The notes beneath the pieces are model-generated. The model did not search any database and was not told where the DNA came from. It saw only the letters and a program-made list of their open reading frames with translations. A DNA stretch of 64,000 bases, taken from Cryptomeria japonica. Its lineage: Eukaryota; Streptophyta; Pinopsida; Cupressales; Cupressaceae. Of this stretch, positions 33,225 through 45,779 are shown piece by piece (the first letter of the stretch is position 1; the number at the start of each line of letters is the position of its first letter). The position numbers and the translations under genes were made by a program. Where the stretch lies: positions 25,354,966-25,418,965 of the forward strand of contig NC_081413.1 of the NCBI RefSeq assembly GCF_030272615.1, given 5' to 3'.

Positions 33225-34497
33225 TGATAAGTTGATACTTTGACATATTTTTTTATCAAAACTCTTAGGTTTTTGGCATCTTTTGGGTTGCATTGGATAG
33301 TAAAGTATTATGAATTGACTATATGTAATCCATGCGTTAAACCTAGACTTATGAAATCATGTTTGAACTTTGGCGATCAATTCCTGCAGCCATACCAATT
33401 TATTCCTGCAGCCAAGTGATTTGTCCTTGTTGATATGTGAATTATTTAGGATAATGTCATATGTGAGTTAGTGAATGTATTAATTGAGTAAGATACATAT
33501 GCATGTCCTTGTATGTTGTTTTTCTTTTAGTGCAAATAATAAATGATGTTGCGGTGGATGATTTCCTTTCGCGCCCAAGGACTGAAAAATCACGTACAAG
33601 ATAACTAGAGATCAAACTTAAGGGGATTCGAGAAAGCGCAATGTATGGCATAATTGGAGTAGTCATACTTCACTATGGGATTTTAACTCTAGTGTGTATT
33701 GAATTCGCAAAATATTGTTGCGGTGTGCAAAGATTGTGGTTCGGTTTAGATCTACGGTTCCTGCAGCCAAGCTCTAGTTATCTCCTTCATCTGACAATCA
33801 TCCGCCTCTTCCTCTGGGCATGATTTGAGTTGTCCATTGTAGTTGATCTTTACTTTATAATAAGCTCTTCCTTTTTCTTAGAGGTTAGATAGGATAGAAA
33901 GGAATTGAACAAAGAGTTTTTGGAAGCATTCTAGAGTTTCTCTTTTAGAACATGTAATCGATTTCAGGAAGAAATAAAGCAAAGTTATGTTGTTCTGATC
34001 TGTTAAAAGTATTTTGCTGGAAGTTTTATATCACTCATCCAAGGGGGCCCACTTGGTGAGTGATCCTGTGTTTATGTTCATTGAAATTAGTTTTTACCTA
34101 GTTGCAGTAGACGTTCATGACTGGATTGTTCCTGCAGCCACTGGAAATAGATCCCTTGACTATTCCTGCAGCCAAGATAGAATGGTGTGATTTATGTTAT
34201 TTACATTAGATCATTCCAACATTGTTTTATAAAGATTTCATGTAGCCTTCTATGATTTCCATTCTTGCCTTTCCTTTCTGCATAATGTTAGTTAATGCAG
34301 CAATGCAGAATAACCATTTAAGGAGCTTACTGAATATATATTGCAGACCCATTTCAAGTTTTACGTTCCTGGATTGATAACTAAATGAACACTAGCCATG
34401 AAAATAGTGAACTCTACCAGATGAATGTTCAAACTTTGGATTGAGATTTCAATTAGAGTTATTATTATTATTATTATTATTATAGTTGGGGTAGACA
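33225..34497 (+). mobile_element. 5' LTR of element E
   Basis: 1273 bp. It contains TTCCTGCAGCCA motifs at 33381, 33403, 33758, 34129 and 34163, a possible TATA at CTTTATAATAAG (about 33852), and a (TTA)n run at 34458-34484 that is shorter in the 3' LTR. Confidence 0.9.
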
Positions 34498-34501
34498 TTT
34501 T

Positions 34502-34519
34502 TGGTGTCGTTGTCGGGGA
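34502..34519 (+). other. Primer-binding site of element E
   Basis: TGGTGTCGTTGTCGGGGA. This is the well-known Athila/Tat-type site (normally TGGCGCCGTTGCCGGGGA, tRNA-Asp) with two C-to-T changes. Confidence 0.8.
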
Positions 34520-34590
34520 TGGTGTCAAACTAAGAACCTTTTATGATTATTTTAGTTTCTAGTTAATTGTTTGAAATTTCATGAATCTGC

Positions 34591-37500
34591 ATGCATAGCA
34601 AAAGAAGAGATGCCAGAGGTAGATTTCTGCCCACTCATCCTAATCATGTAGAAGATAATTTCCCAGATATAAATCCTTTTGCTGAACTTTATCAAGCCCC
34701 ATAGAATTTGAATCACCCTGAATCTGAATTTCTAGAAGGTAGTCTTCAGTTCCTTTTTGGTTCACAAGAAGAAGAATTTCCAATAGTAACAGCCCCCACA
34801 AATCTAATGCAAGGGAATCCTCCTCCTATTGGGAATAATCCACCACCACCTCCAGGTCCAATGTTTGAGTTTCCCATCTTTGATCAGCATGATAATGCTA
34901 ACCTCAAGAACATTCCAGCATCTTCACTTCCTAAATTCTATGGGTTGGTGACAGAGGATCCGGATACATTTCTGTTTGAGTTTGATGTTCTTCGTAGAAG
35001 TTTTGACTATACTACAGATGCCCATAGACTCAAAAAATTTCCTGCTACTTTAAAGGAGTCGTCCTTGAGATGGTTTATGAGCTTGGGTAGTAGCACAATC
35101 AACACATGGGACAAGATGAAACATTTGTTTCTTGCAAAATACAAAGACTATTATAGAGGTATTGATCGTCATGGGGATGATATTTTTGGAATGACACAAA
35201 CTGAAGATGAGAGTCTGGAAGATTATTTGGAGAGGTTTCTTTTTAGTGTCAAAAAGTCTAAGCATAGTACTCTCAATGAAGATTCCCTCAAATTGTTATT
35301 CTTGAGGGGTATCAGTGATGAAAGCATTGATTCTCTCGATCTTATGGGAGGAGGTGATATTACACAATCCACTTGGGCTGAAATAGGACAAATTTGCAAG
35401 AAGTATTCCAGATCTACTTCTAAGAAGAATAGTCGATTTATGCCAGGGGCACCATTATCGGCATCTGGAATTGGAGTTTCTAGATTGGAACTTAGTCATT
35501 TGTTAAAGGATTTCAAAGAGGACATTATAAACAATATGGCTACCCAATTGGATACATTGGCAGCTAAGAAGAAGCATGAAGAAGCTGATACATTTCTTGT
35601 AGAATTTTGTCCTCATTGTAAGCAGCAGAAGAAAGATTGTAGATGTAAGATGGTTGCAAATGTTGAAGTGCCTGACTTCAAACCAATTCAAGAAGAGGAT
35701 GAGCAAGTCTTCTATGTTGCTCAAAGAAGACCAAATTTTCAAAGACAAGGTATGCCACCAGATCCACTTTCTTTTTTTGGTTATAGTGGTAATTCTTATG
35801 TACCAAATAACCAATGGCAACCATAGTATTCTCAAAATTTTGGTAACTATCCACCTTGATATGGTTCACAAAGCCAAGGTCAGAAATTTTCTAATCAACT
35901 ACCACAGTGGCAGCAGCCACAAGGGAACTGGTATCCATCTCAGGGTCAAGGAAACCAATTTCAAGGGAATTGGCAACCTAACCCTCAATGGAGAGGAAAC
36001 CAGTCATGGCCAGCCCAATCTTCTAGATATCAGCCTCCTATTCAGTAGCCACAACCTCCTGCTTTAATGCCTCCTCCTACAGCTACAGTTGCACGACCTA
36101 AACCAACGTAGTTGCCTACTCAACCGTTGCCTAATCCAAATATCAAATCTCAGCAACAACAACAAGCTTATTCAGCTGATGCTAATCAATACCCAGCCTA
36201 TTCTTTATCACTAGATGATATTCACCTCCAATCTGGGACAACTTTACCTAATACCTCTCATCTGGTTATTACTGAGGTACTAGAAGAGTAGCCAATCTCT
36301 GATCCAAAAGATACAATGCCCCATAATCAACTATTACCACCATTTCCCCATAGACTGCAAGACAAAGAAGTTTCCACTGAACAACAGTAAATCTTTGATA
36401 TTCCTGATCAACTGAAGCACATTTGTGTTAAAATTTCATTGTTGCAAGCAATAAAGGATGTCCCTATATATGGTAAAGCATTGAGAGAAGCATGCCTAAA
36501 GAAACCTGGTAGAAAGAAAAAGGATCCACAAATAGTTCATGTTATGGGTCAATTAGCTGATATTATGTTAGGTAAAATTGTCATTCCAAAGTATTCTGAT
36601 CCAGGTAGTCTTGTTATGAGTATAGTTATTAATGGCAGCCAAATAAAAAATGTTTTGATTGATCTAGGGGTAGCCATTAATGTAATGACAAGGGAAGTAA
36701 TGAAAGATCTAGAGATAAATAGTTTAAGGGCTACACCCACAGTTCTCCAACTTGTTGATGGCTCTGCAGTAAGACCTGATGGTATCATAGAAGATATAGT
36801 AGTAATTCTAGATTCCTGGGAATATCCTGCAAACTTTATGATTTTATCTCCAAAAGCAACATTGGGGGGATATCCGGTCATTTTTGGTAGACTGTGGCTT
36901 GCCACAGCTGATGCATATATTGGGTGTAGATCAGGGGACATGACTATTTCAGATGGCAGTTCTACAAAAACATTAGCATTGTATTTCCCAGCACAACCTC
37001 AGCTTGAGCAGCAACAGGTTGTTTGGCCTATCTTGGGAGAGGAATCTGAGGAAATTGACTCTATTGATCACCTTATGATGATTAATCGAGGATGACTCAT
37101 GCAGTTATATGATGAAGAATCAATTCTTTATAAGGTCCTGATAAATGAATTAATAGAAGATCAAGAATTGCAGGATTTGGTTCTAAATATTGCAGGTTTG
37201 GACTTTCCTGTAGCCACTGATATCTTGCATACCTTGTTACCGTAGGAATTGTCTTTTTCTCATTTTTCTGATATAAACCAGATTGATCTTACTATTAAAA
37301 TAGAGGTGGAATTGAATAAATATCTGAATATCAATAGAAATATATCAGATACTCAAAAGGAGAGCCTTGTGGACTTGCTGAAACTCCATAGAAATGCTTT
37401 TGCATGGGATTACAAGGATATGAATGGAATTGATCCAGCAGTTTGTACTCATCGTATTTACATAAATGATGAGTGTTGCCCCCTCAGACAACCTCAAAGA

Positions 37501-39957
37501 AGAGTCAGCCCTTCCTTGAAGGAGATAGTTAAAGAAGAATTACAAAAATTGTTGAAAGCTGGGTTTATCTATCCTATCTTTGACAGTCAATGGGTATCAC
37601 CTCTGGTGATAGTTTCTAAAAAGGGAGGCAAATGGAGGGTATGTGTTGATTATAGAGCTTTGAACTTAGCCACAAGAAAGGATCATTTTCCATTGCCATT
37701 TGTGGATCAGGTATTGGATTCTCTGGCTAGTAAGAGATATTTTTCATTCCTGGATGGATTTAGTGGCTACAATTAGATACAAATAGCTCCCAAGGATCAA
37801 GAGAAGACAACATTTACTTTCCCATGGGGCATGTATGCATATTTTGTTCTTCCTTTTGGGTTATGTAATGCTCCTGCCACTTTTCAAAGGGCAGTGATCA
37901 GTATTTTTTCTGATATTTCTCAAGATATTATGGAAATTTACATGGATGACTTTACAACTTATGGCTCTGAATTTGGTCAAGCATTGGGTAATCTGAAGAA
38001 AGTTTTGCAGCGGTGTGAAGACTACAATTTATCTTTAAACAGTGAGAAGTGTTTCATTATGATGGAAGAAGGAATAGTCCTTGGTCATCATATATCTATA
38101 CAAGGAATACAAGTGGATCCAGCAAAGATTGAGGTTATTCAGCATATTAATGACCCTGTGAAGTAGAAAGATGTGAGAAGTTTTCTTGGCCATGCTGGAT
38201 ACTATAGAAGGTTTATCAAAGATTTCAGCAAGATTGCAAGTCCCTTATATTCACTACTTATTAAAGATACAGAATTTAAATGGACTTCAGCATGCAATGA
38301 AGCTTTTTTAAAGCTTAAGCATGCTTTGACTCAAGCACCAGTCCTTAAAGGGCCAAATTGGTCTCTACCATTCCAAATCCATACAGATGCATCTGATTAT
38401 GCAATAGGAGCAGTGCTAGGACAAAATGTTGACAAATTGGAAAATGCAATATACTATATCAGCAAGAATTTGCAGGGACTTGAATTGAATTATACAGTTA
38501 CTGAAAAGAAAATGCTAGCTGTCATATATGCCCTTAACAAATTTAGACATTATATCACAGGGTATCCCATATTTGTGCATACAGATCATACTGCAATTAG
38601 ATATCTCATGAATAAGTCATCAATCACCGGTAGATTAGCTCACTGGTTATTGTTGATGCAGGAATTTGATATCACAGTTGTTGATAAGCTAGGGAAGTCT
38701 AATGTGGTTGCAGATTATCTTTCACGTCTTCAATTGCAGGAAGATTCTACAATGATAGATGACACTTTTCTAGATGAGCATTTGTTTCTCATACAGGCTC
38801 ACACTCCTTGGTATGCTGATATTGCCAACTATTTAGCTACAGCTAAGATGTCAATTTATTTTTCTCCTAAGAAAAGAAGGTTGCTAGTTGAGAAAAGTTT
38901 TAACTTTTCATGGATTGTTGATTGTCTATTTTATACTGGACCTGACCAAGTCATGCGAAGATGTGTCAGAGAAGATGAAACATATGACATCCTGCATGCA
39001 AGTCATGATGAGCCATGTGGAGGTCATTTTGCTACCAAAAGGACAACACTGAAAATACTTAATATAGGATACTATTGGCCCACATTACACAAGGATGTAG
39101 CTCAGTACACAAGGAAATGTGATAGATGTCAGCGAATGGGCAGACCTACAAAATTTGATGAGATGCCACTATATCCTCAAATATTTGTTGCACCATTTGA
39201 CAAGTGGGGATTAGATTTTGTTGGCCCCATTGATCCACCTTCTAATGGCAAATCTTATATCTTGGTATGTACAGACTATGTAACAAAATGGGTAGAAGCT
39301 AGAGCCATGCAACATGAAAGAGATAATAAGGTGGTTGAGTTTCTCTATGAAGAGATATTTACAAGATATGGAGTACCAAGGGAAATTGTCTCAGATCAGG
39401 GACCTCAATTTACATCAACATTGATAAAAGCTTTGGTCAATGAATACAATATAAGACACAGGAAATCTACCCCATATCATCCACAGTCTAATGGACAAGT
39501 AGAAGTTACAAATAGAGAGTTTGAGGCTATTCTTACAAAAATAGTGTCTATCCACAAGAAATATTGGTCTCATCAACTTTCAGAGGAAATTTGGGCATAT
39601 AGAACAACTTGGAAAACACCAATTGGATTCACACCTTTTGAGATGGTTTATGGAAAAACAACAATGATGCCCATTGAATTTGAGCATAAGACCTTGAGAA
39701 CAGCTTTACAAATAAATATGACATTGTCTGAAGCACATAAAGAATGCATTCAACAGTTAAATGCTCTTGATGAGTGGAGGAAGATAGATGTTCAACAGAC
39801 AGAATTGATTCAAAACCAAAGAGTAAGATGGCATGATGAATATATCAGAGAAAAGAAATTCAAAGTTGGTGACTGGGCACTCCTATATGATTCCAGATAT
39901 AAAGATGCTATGGGAAAACTTCAAACAAGGTGGTTAGGTCCTTATGAGGTAGAATAA
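34591..39957 (+). pseudogene. Gag-pol polyprotein of element E
   Basis: One continuous frame opens at ATG 34591 (MHSKRRDARGRF). Gag core at 34900-35440 (LPKFYGL, LRWFMSL, LEDYLERF). Q/P-rich linker 35830-36380. Retropepsin with VLIDLGVAINVMT at 36652-36690. RT from 37490, with SPLVIVSKKGG, WRVCVDYRALN, and catalytic YMDD at 37939-37950. RNase H with HTDASDYAIGAVLGQ near 38380, TEKKMLAV and HTDH. Integrase with an HHCC finger (39000-39130), WGLDFVG near 39205, SDQGPQF near 39390 and NGQVEVTNRE near 39490, so all catalytic acids remain. Twelve in-frame stops: TAG at 34702, 35824, 36046, 36109, 36289, 37243, 37774 and 38164; TGA at 35857 and 37093; TAA at 36388 and 39955. The frame continues beyond 39957 to a TAA near 40243 with VPAAT repeats. 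Confidence 0.9.
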
Positions 39958-40491
39958 TTTTTTCAGAATGGAGCAGTCTGTTTGTCCACAATCGATCATG
40001 TTTGATTTAAACTCTTAGTAAATGGACACCGCCTACGACTATATCACAAGCCAGCTACTAGAGAGGAGTTCCTACAACAGTTTGCTCCACAAAGCGAAAT
40101 AAAAGTTCCTGCAGCAACTGACAAGGTTCCTGCAGCAACTGCCAATAACTCAGTATCAATTCATGAGCTTCTTGTTGCACTTGAGCAGATTGATAAAGGT
40201 GATGTTCCTATAGCCTCTGCAATGAACATATTTACCGTATCCTAATAAAATATTTCCATTTTATATGGGAATATTCTTCTCCATACATAAAATTCCATCC
40301 ACTACGTTCCATCCCACGTTCTTACCTGTCACTTCATTTCATTTCACCATCATTTTCGCCCAATGGAAGGTACGTGTATATTGTATTTTATTTTAATTAT
40401 GCATTTATTAATTCATTATGATTGTCCTATTTAAATCCACTCCACTACCCGAAATCTTCTCAGCTTGTGTGGACACGTGCTAGGTTAAGTT

Positions 40492-40512
40492 GGGGGGGGG
40501 GGGGGGGGGGGG
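40492..40512 (+). repeat. G21 run, possible internal polypurine tract
   Basis: A run of 21 G follows TTAAGTT. The 3' PPT of E reads TAAAGTTGGGGGG, so this looks like a second copy of the PPT core between pol and ORF3 that expanded by slippage. Confidence 0.6.
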
Positions 40513-40717
40513 TACTTTATGGTCCTTTTCCCAATATGATTGATTATCAGTTCTTTTTGGTACCCCAAATTGATTTCCTAACTGACATTACTTATGATAT
40601 TATTTCAAGCAAGTGAATAATAAAGTCTGTCACCAAAATTAAGATATGTAAGTATATTTCATTTTTAGCAAGGCTGTCAAATATTTTGGTTCAGCTGTAG
40701 AAAGATTAGAGTAAAAG

Positions 40718-42973
40718 ATGGGTGGTGATCTAATTCACCATGAGCCAATGGTCCATGAAGGGTTGTTGCAGGATGGTCTTTGTGAGTAGTATTTCTAAAA
40801 CCATGACTGGTTGGATTGCTTCTTGAAAATTAGGGATTATAATGAAGAAATTGCTGTAGAGTTTATGCATTCCTTTGAGGAAGGAGAAGCCATAGTTAAA
40901 GGTTTGAGGGTAATTGCTATGGAGTAGCGAATAGCAGAAGTAATTGGGTTGCTGCAGGAAGGGGAACTCTTTCTAGAATCAAAAGACGCAAGGAGTGCCA
41001 GGGCAGAGTTCACGATTCCTATAGATGGACCCTTAATGGTGGATAGACAAGGAACTAGAAGGGTTTCTTTACCAGAACATTGGCCTCAAATAGCTTTGTA
41101 TATTATGAAGTACATTACATGTGAAGGATGGTATTCAAAGCATGGTCGGCAAGTTAATGTTCCTAATTTCTTATATCATCTCATTTCTACAAGTGCTAAG
41201 GAGACGTGAAAAAATGGAAATCGCTCCATTAGCCATCATGGACTGGTTAAGCTACTTGTACAATGGTCCCTGAGAGATGTTTCACAAATGGAATGGGGTG
41301 TATTTGAGGATATACAACAATTTCGGGTTGATGATGCCCCTGTTGCAGATAATCTGTCGGTTGAAGAAGAGAGTGTTGCAGATAATTCTTCTAATGAAGA
41401 TGAGGGTTTGCTTGTTGCTGAGGGAGCCGCAGTTATTATGGAAGAAAATATTGAAGTGAAGTCAATTGAAGAACAACCCTCTACTTCTCTTCAAAGAGAT
41501 TCACCCATTTTGCAAAGGAAAGGAAAGGAGATAGAAAAGGATGAATCAGATGAAGAACTTATTATCTGGTTGCAGGTAACTCAGATTCCTCCTATAGCCA
41601 AGAGGCGTAGGACAAAAACAAAAACTCCTGCAGCCGTTCCAAAAGTGTATGTAAGAAGAACACGAAGGAGGACACAAAAGACTCAACCTGTGAGTAATCC
41701 AGCAAAGGTTATTGCAGTAGAAACTTTGGAAGAAGAAAATCCTATGGAAGAAGAAATTCAAGAAGAGGTTGTTATGGATAAACTAGAAAATCTTGCTTAT
41801 GTGGCATTGCAATGTGAAAAAATTGTTGAGGATGTTCTACAACAACCTCAAGAAAATATGGGAGATATGCCAACTCAAAATGAGGAGTTTATTGAAGAAA
41901 TTCCATGGTCTAAGGTAGGACCTATTAGACCTCCTTCATCCCTAAGTAGTTTATCTATTGCTTTAACATTTTATAGGCAATGGGAAATAGAGAAGGATAG
42001 GTTGCAGGGAATTATTAATAGGCAGCAAAAAGAGATTGAAAAGAGAGATAATAGAATTGAGGAATTAGAGGCTAAGGTAGAAGTGATTTATGGTATGGTT
42101 CCTGAGTTGATGCATTGTAGGGCACCTCCAGGAGTTTATGCAGTACATTTGAAAGAGCAGTATCTAAACCTCAGACTAAACCACATTGTTAGGGACCTTA
42201 ATCCATCCTTGGAAATACCTGAGGAATTCTATTATGCTTATCAAACCTCTCCACCTATTGTGAAGAATTTGTTATGTGAATTATACTTACATAACTATGT
42301 TGTACCCCAAGACAGGGAATGGAATCCTTTATTGTATATTGGGGATATCCATATCAGAGCTTTAATGTCATGGATTCAAAATGAGATTATCATAGAACCA
42401 CAAGCCATGGAGTATGAAAAATTAGAGCTTGACTGTCCATTACCTTTGAGAAGGGAATCACAAGAACCAAGGGTTCTTTATTATGATTGGAAAAAGTTAC
42501 TAATAAGAGATGATGTTAGTAAGATAGTACTTCCAATGAGAGAGGAAGTCTATCAAGCGTATGAGCATTTGGTTAAAACTGACAGGACAACCACAATAGA
42601 AGGGTTAACTCAACACTGGAATAATCTACCAAAATATTTAAAACAAGGAGAACCTTACTCACTATAGAATTTTCATGCAGCCATACAAAGAGCCTCCAGA
42701 TATATACAGTTAGGCAGGGAGAAAGCCAACAACTGGCTACCATTGATCTTTCAACCTCCGATCCTCATGTGGCCACTTTTGGCATGCCAACCAACAGAAC
42801 AGAATTATGATGCAGTTGCAGAAGAAACAGCTAGATGGTCCAGGTTGGAAAAAATGAAAGGATTTTATTGGAATTTGGCTTCCAAGGGAACAGGACAAGA
42901 CACTGTTGTTGATTTAAGAGTTACAGCGAAAATCAGAAATTTTCCTTTTGCTACAGGATCAGCAAACCCTTAA
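40718..42973 (+). pseudogene. Third ORF of element E, env-position protein of unknown function
   Basis: A single frame of about 751 codons runs from ATG 40718 to TAA 42971, ending against the 3' PPT. It has stops at 40787 (TAG), 40796 (TAA), 40925 (TAG), 41207 (TGA) and 42665 (TAG) and no frameshift. The N-terminal part resembles the globular domain seen in ORFs downstream of pol in large plant gypsy elements. Acidic and basic linkers follow (41400-41900; KRRRTKTKT near 41600), then a coiled coil at about 41980-42090 (WEIEKDRLQG, KEIEKRDNRIEELEAKVE), then a second globular region. I see no signal peptide or membrane segment, so calling it envelope would rest on position only. Confidence 0.7.
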
Positions 42974-42985
42974 AGTTGGGGGGCA
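42972..42985 (+). other. Polypurine tract of element E
   Basis: AAAGTTGGGGGGCA directly before the 3' LTR, overlapping the ORF3 stop codon. Confidence 0.85.
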
Positions 42986-44238
42986 TGATAAGTTGATACT
43001 TTGACATGATGGTTTTTGGCATCTTTTGGGTTGTATTGTGATAGTAAAGTATTGTGAATTGACTATATGTAATCCATGTGTTAAACTTGGACTTATGAAA
43101 TCATGTTTGAACTTTGCCGGCCAATTCCTGTAGCCATACCAATTTATTCCTGCAGCCAAGTGATTTGTCCCTGTTGATATGTGGATTATTTAGGATAATG
43201 TCATATGTGAGTTAGTGAATGTATTAATTGAGTAAGATACATATGGATGTCCTTGTATGTTGTTTTTGTTTTCATGCAGATAATAAGTGATGATGTGGTG
43301 GATGATTTCCTTTCACGCCCAAGGACTGAAGAATCACGTACAAGATAACTGGAGATCAAACTGAAGGGGATCCGAGAAAACGCAACGTATGGCATAATCG
43401 GAGTAGTCATACTTCACTATGGGAGTTTAACTCTAGTGTGTATTGAATTCACAAAATATCATTGCGGTGTACAAAGACTGTGGTTCGGTTTAGATCCACG
43501 GTTCCTGCAGCCAAGCTCTAGTTATCTCCTTCATTTGACAATCATCCACCTCTTCTTTTGGGCGTGATTTGAGTTGTCCATTGTAGTTGATCTTTACTTT
43601 ATAATAAGCTCTTCCTTTTTCTTAGAGGTTAGACAGGATAGAAAGGAATTGAGCAAAGAGTTTTTGGAAGCATTCTAGAGTTTCTCTTTTAGAACATGTA
43701 ATCAATTTTAGGAAGAAATAAAGCAAAGTTATGTTGTTCTGATCTGTTAAAAGTATTTTGCTGGAAGTTTGATATCACTCATCCAAGGGGGCCCACTTGG
43801 TGAGTGATCCTGTGTTTATGTTCATTGAAATTAGTTTTTACCTAGTTGCAGTAGACATTCATGACTGGATTGTTCCTGCAGCCACTGGAAATAGATCCAT
43901 TGACTATTCCTGTAGCTAAGACAGAATGGTGTGATTTCTGTTATTTACATTAGATCATTCCAGCATTGTTTTATAAAGCTTTCATGTAGCCTTCTATGAT
44001 TTCCATTCTTGCCTTTCCTTTCTACATAATGTTAGTTAATGCAGTAATGTAGAATAACCATTTAAGGAGCTTAGTGCATATATATTGCAAACACATTTCA
44101 AGTTTTATGTTCCTGGATTGATAACTAAATGAACACAAGCCATGAAAATAGTAAACTCTACCAGATGAATGTTCAAACTTCGGATTGAGATTTCAATTAG
44201 AGTTATTATTATTATTATTATTATAGTTGGGGTAGACA
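42986..44238 (+). mobile_element. 3' LTR of element E
   Basis: 1253 bp, pairing with 33225-34497. It lacks a short stretch after TTTGACAT and has fewer TTA units. Several CTGCAG motifs in the 5' copy read CTGTAG here. Confidence 0.9.
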
Positions 44239-45779
44239 CTTATAGAAAAGTATGGAAAAGGATTTAACATTCTCAGAAAAATGGGATACACTAGAATAGG
44301 TCCTATAGGAAAAAGAAAAGAAGGTATCTCAGAACCTATTCAACCTCATACTCAGCAAGCTACAGACAAAAGAGGCTTAGGATATAGACAAGTTACTTTA
44401 CCAGAAGACACATCTTTTAGTCAATAACAAGAGGAATATGAAAATAGACAAGAACAACTGTTAATTGAAAGAGAAGAAACATCAGATAAGAAACAAACAC
44501 CAGCAAACATGAAATGGGAAAAGAAGGAAGCTTCAAATCAACAAGAGAAACAAACTAAAAGCACCTCTTAAACAACATTAAATCTCAATCAAAACAAGAA
44601 ATAAGCTAATATAAGTCAAGGGGGGCTCATAGAAAAGTTGACAAAACTTAATCTCAGTCCTAAAGAAGTTGAATATGAAAGAAGAAAAGATATAGCAACA
44701 AAAGCAGACGAAACAAATCAAATACTATATGAACAAATCTATAGATTGCAGGCTGCAAGTGATACAGATTCTAATGAATGGGAATGAGATTCCTATCACT
44801 CTGAAGAATCAGTTGAAGAAAATTTCTTTCAAGGAGATGTATGAGTCGATGTAGTTCACACATATGCAGGGCAAATGTTAGGAACTAGTTCACTTGAATC
44901 AGAATCACATTCAGCTGACTTGGACTTAACCGAGGATGATCAGAAGTTTTTTATGCGAGGTCATTCTGATGAGAGTATTGTTTTAGACATCGACATACAT
45001 ATTCAAAACTTTGATACATCTATCATGACCCTTGATACCCTCGAAACATCCCAACCTGAAGATCCCTTACCTCTACTCCACCCTAAGCTTATTGATTGGG
45101 AAAATGAAGGACATACCGCCATTTATACCTTTCCGAATGACTATGCCATATCTGTATATCTTAATGCAATCGAACCTTAACAAATTTCACCAATAATTTC
45201 AGCAATGCATCTTCCAGTCAAGTGGGTGCCAAATCTCCTAGTCGCATAAGTGAAAATAATGAAAAGAATATCAAGTCTAATGTTGAAAACCATTTCTTGG
45301 CAACATTAGATCAGGAAAAAGTAAAAAGAAAGGATGCATCTAACGGTGAAAACCTCCTCGAGGCACTGGAAGATGGGAGATTTGACACTTTACCTGAGCA
45401 CTATCAAGAAAGGTTGTCCATTTTGATCAAACCAACAGAGGCAGTTAACATTGGCACAACAAAGAAACCAAAGATCCTACATCTAGTGACTTCTCTGTCT
45501 GAGCAAGAAATGCAACAATATATGGAATTCTTCAAACGACGACAAATCAATTTCGGCTGGTCATATGTAGACATGCCAGGGTTAGATCGAAAGCTTATTA
45601 TGCATCACTTAAATGTTAGTCTAGGAGCCAAACCATTCAAACAAAATTTAAGGAAAATGCATCCACATATCGCTATTCTAGTCAAAGTAGAACTAAAGAA
45701 ATTATTGGATGTCAGATTCATCAGACTTGTTGCCTCCTCAATTGGTATCCAACATTGTTCCTATTTCAAAACCAGATAA
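44239..45779 (+). pseudogene. Element D linker between protease and RT
   Basis: The D polyprotein resumes after element E (LIEKYGKGFNILRKMGY in the plain reading). Stops at 44425, 44569 and 44602 (TAA), 44785 and 44842 (TGA), and 45178 (TAA). A frame change follows between 45178 and 45222. The segment 45222-45779 carries a linker and the start of RT (SYVDMPGLD, GAKPFKQNLRKMHP). Tat elements have a long linker of this kind ahead of RT. Confidence 0.75.

Larger units (their letters stand above)
33225..44238 (+). mobile_element. Element E, Athila-like Ty3/gypsy retrotransposon with a third ORF
   Basis: 11.0 kb. LTRs at 33225-34497 and 42986-44238 begin TGATAAGTTGATACTTTGACA and end GTTGGGGTAGACA. 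PBS 34502-34519, gag-pol 34591-39957, ORF3 40718-42973, PPT touching the 3' LTR. Flanks are CCTAC (33220-33224) and CTTAT (44239-44243), which differ by two C/T changes. Deleting one copy restores the D reading frame across the insertion, so I take them as the target duplication. Gag-pol and ORF3 hold many nonsense codons but no frameshift. A TTCCTGCAGCCA motif is scattered through LTRs and coding regions. Confidence 0.9.

Noticed and set aside
40718-42973. Naming ORF3 of E an envelope protein
   Set aside because: No signal peptide, membrane segment or glycoprotein features are visible; only the position after pol would support it.
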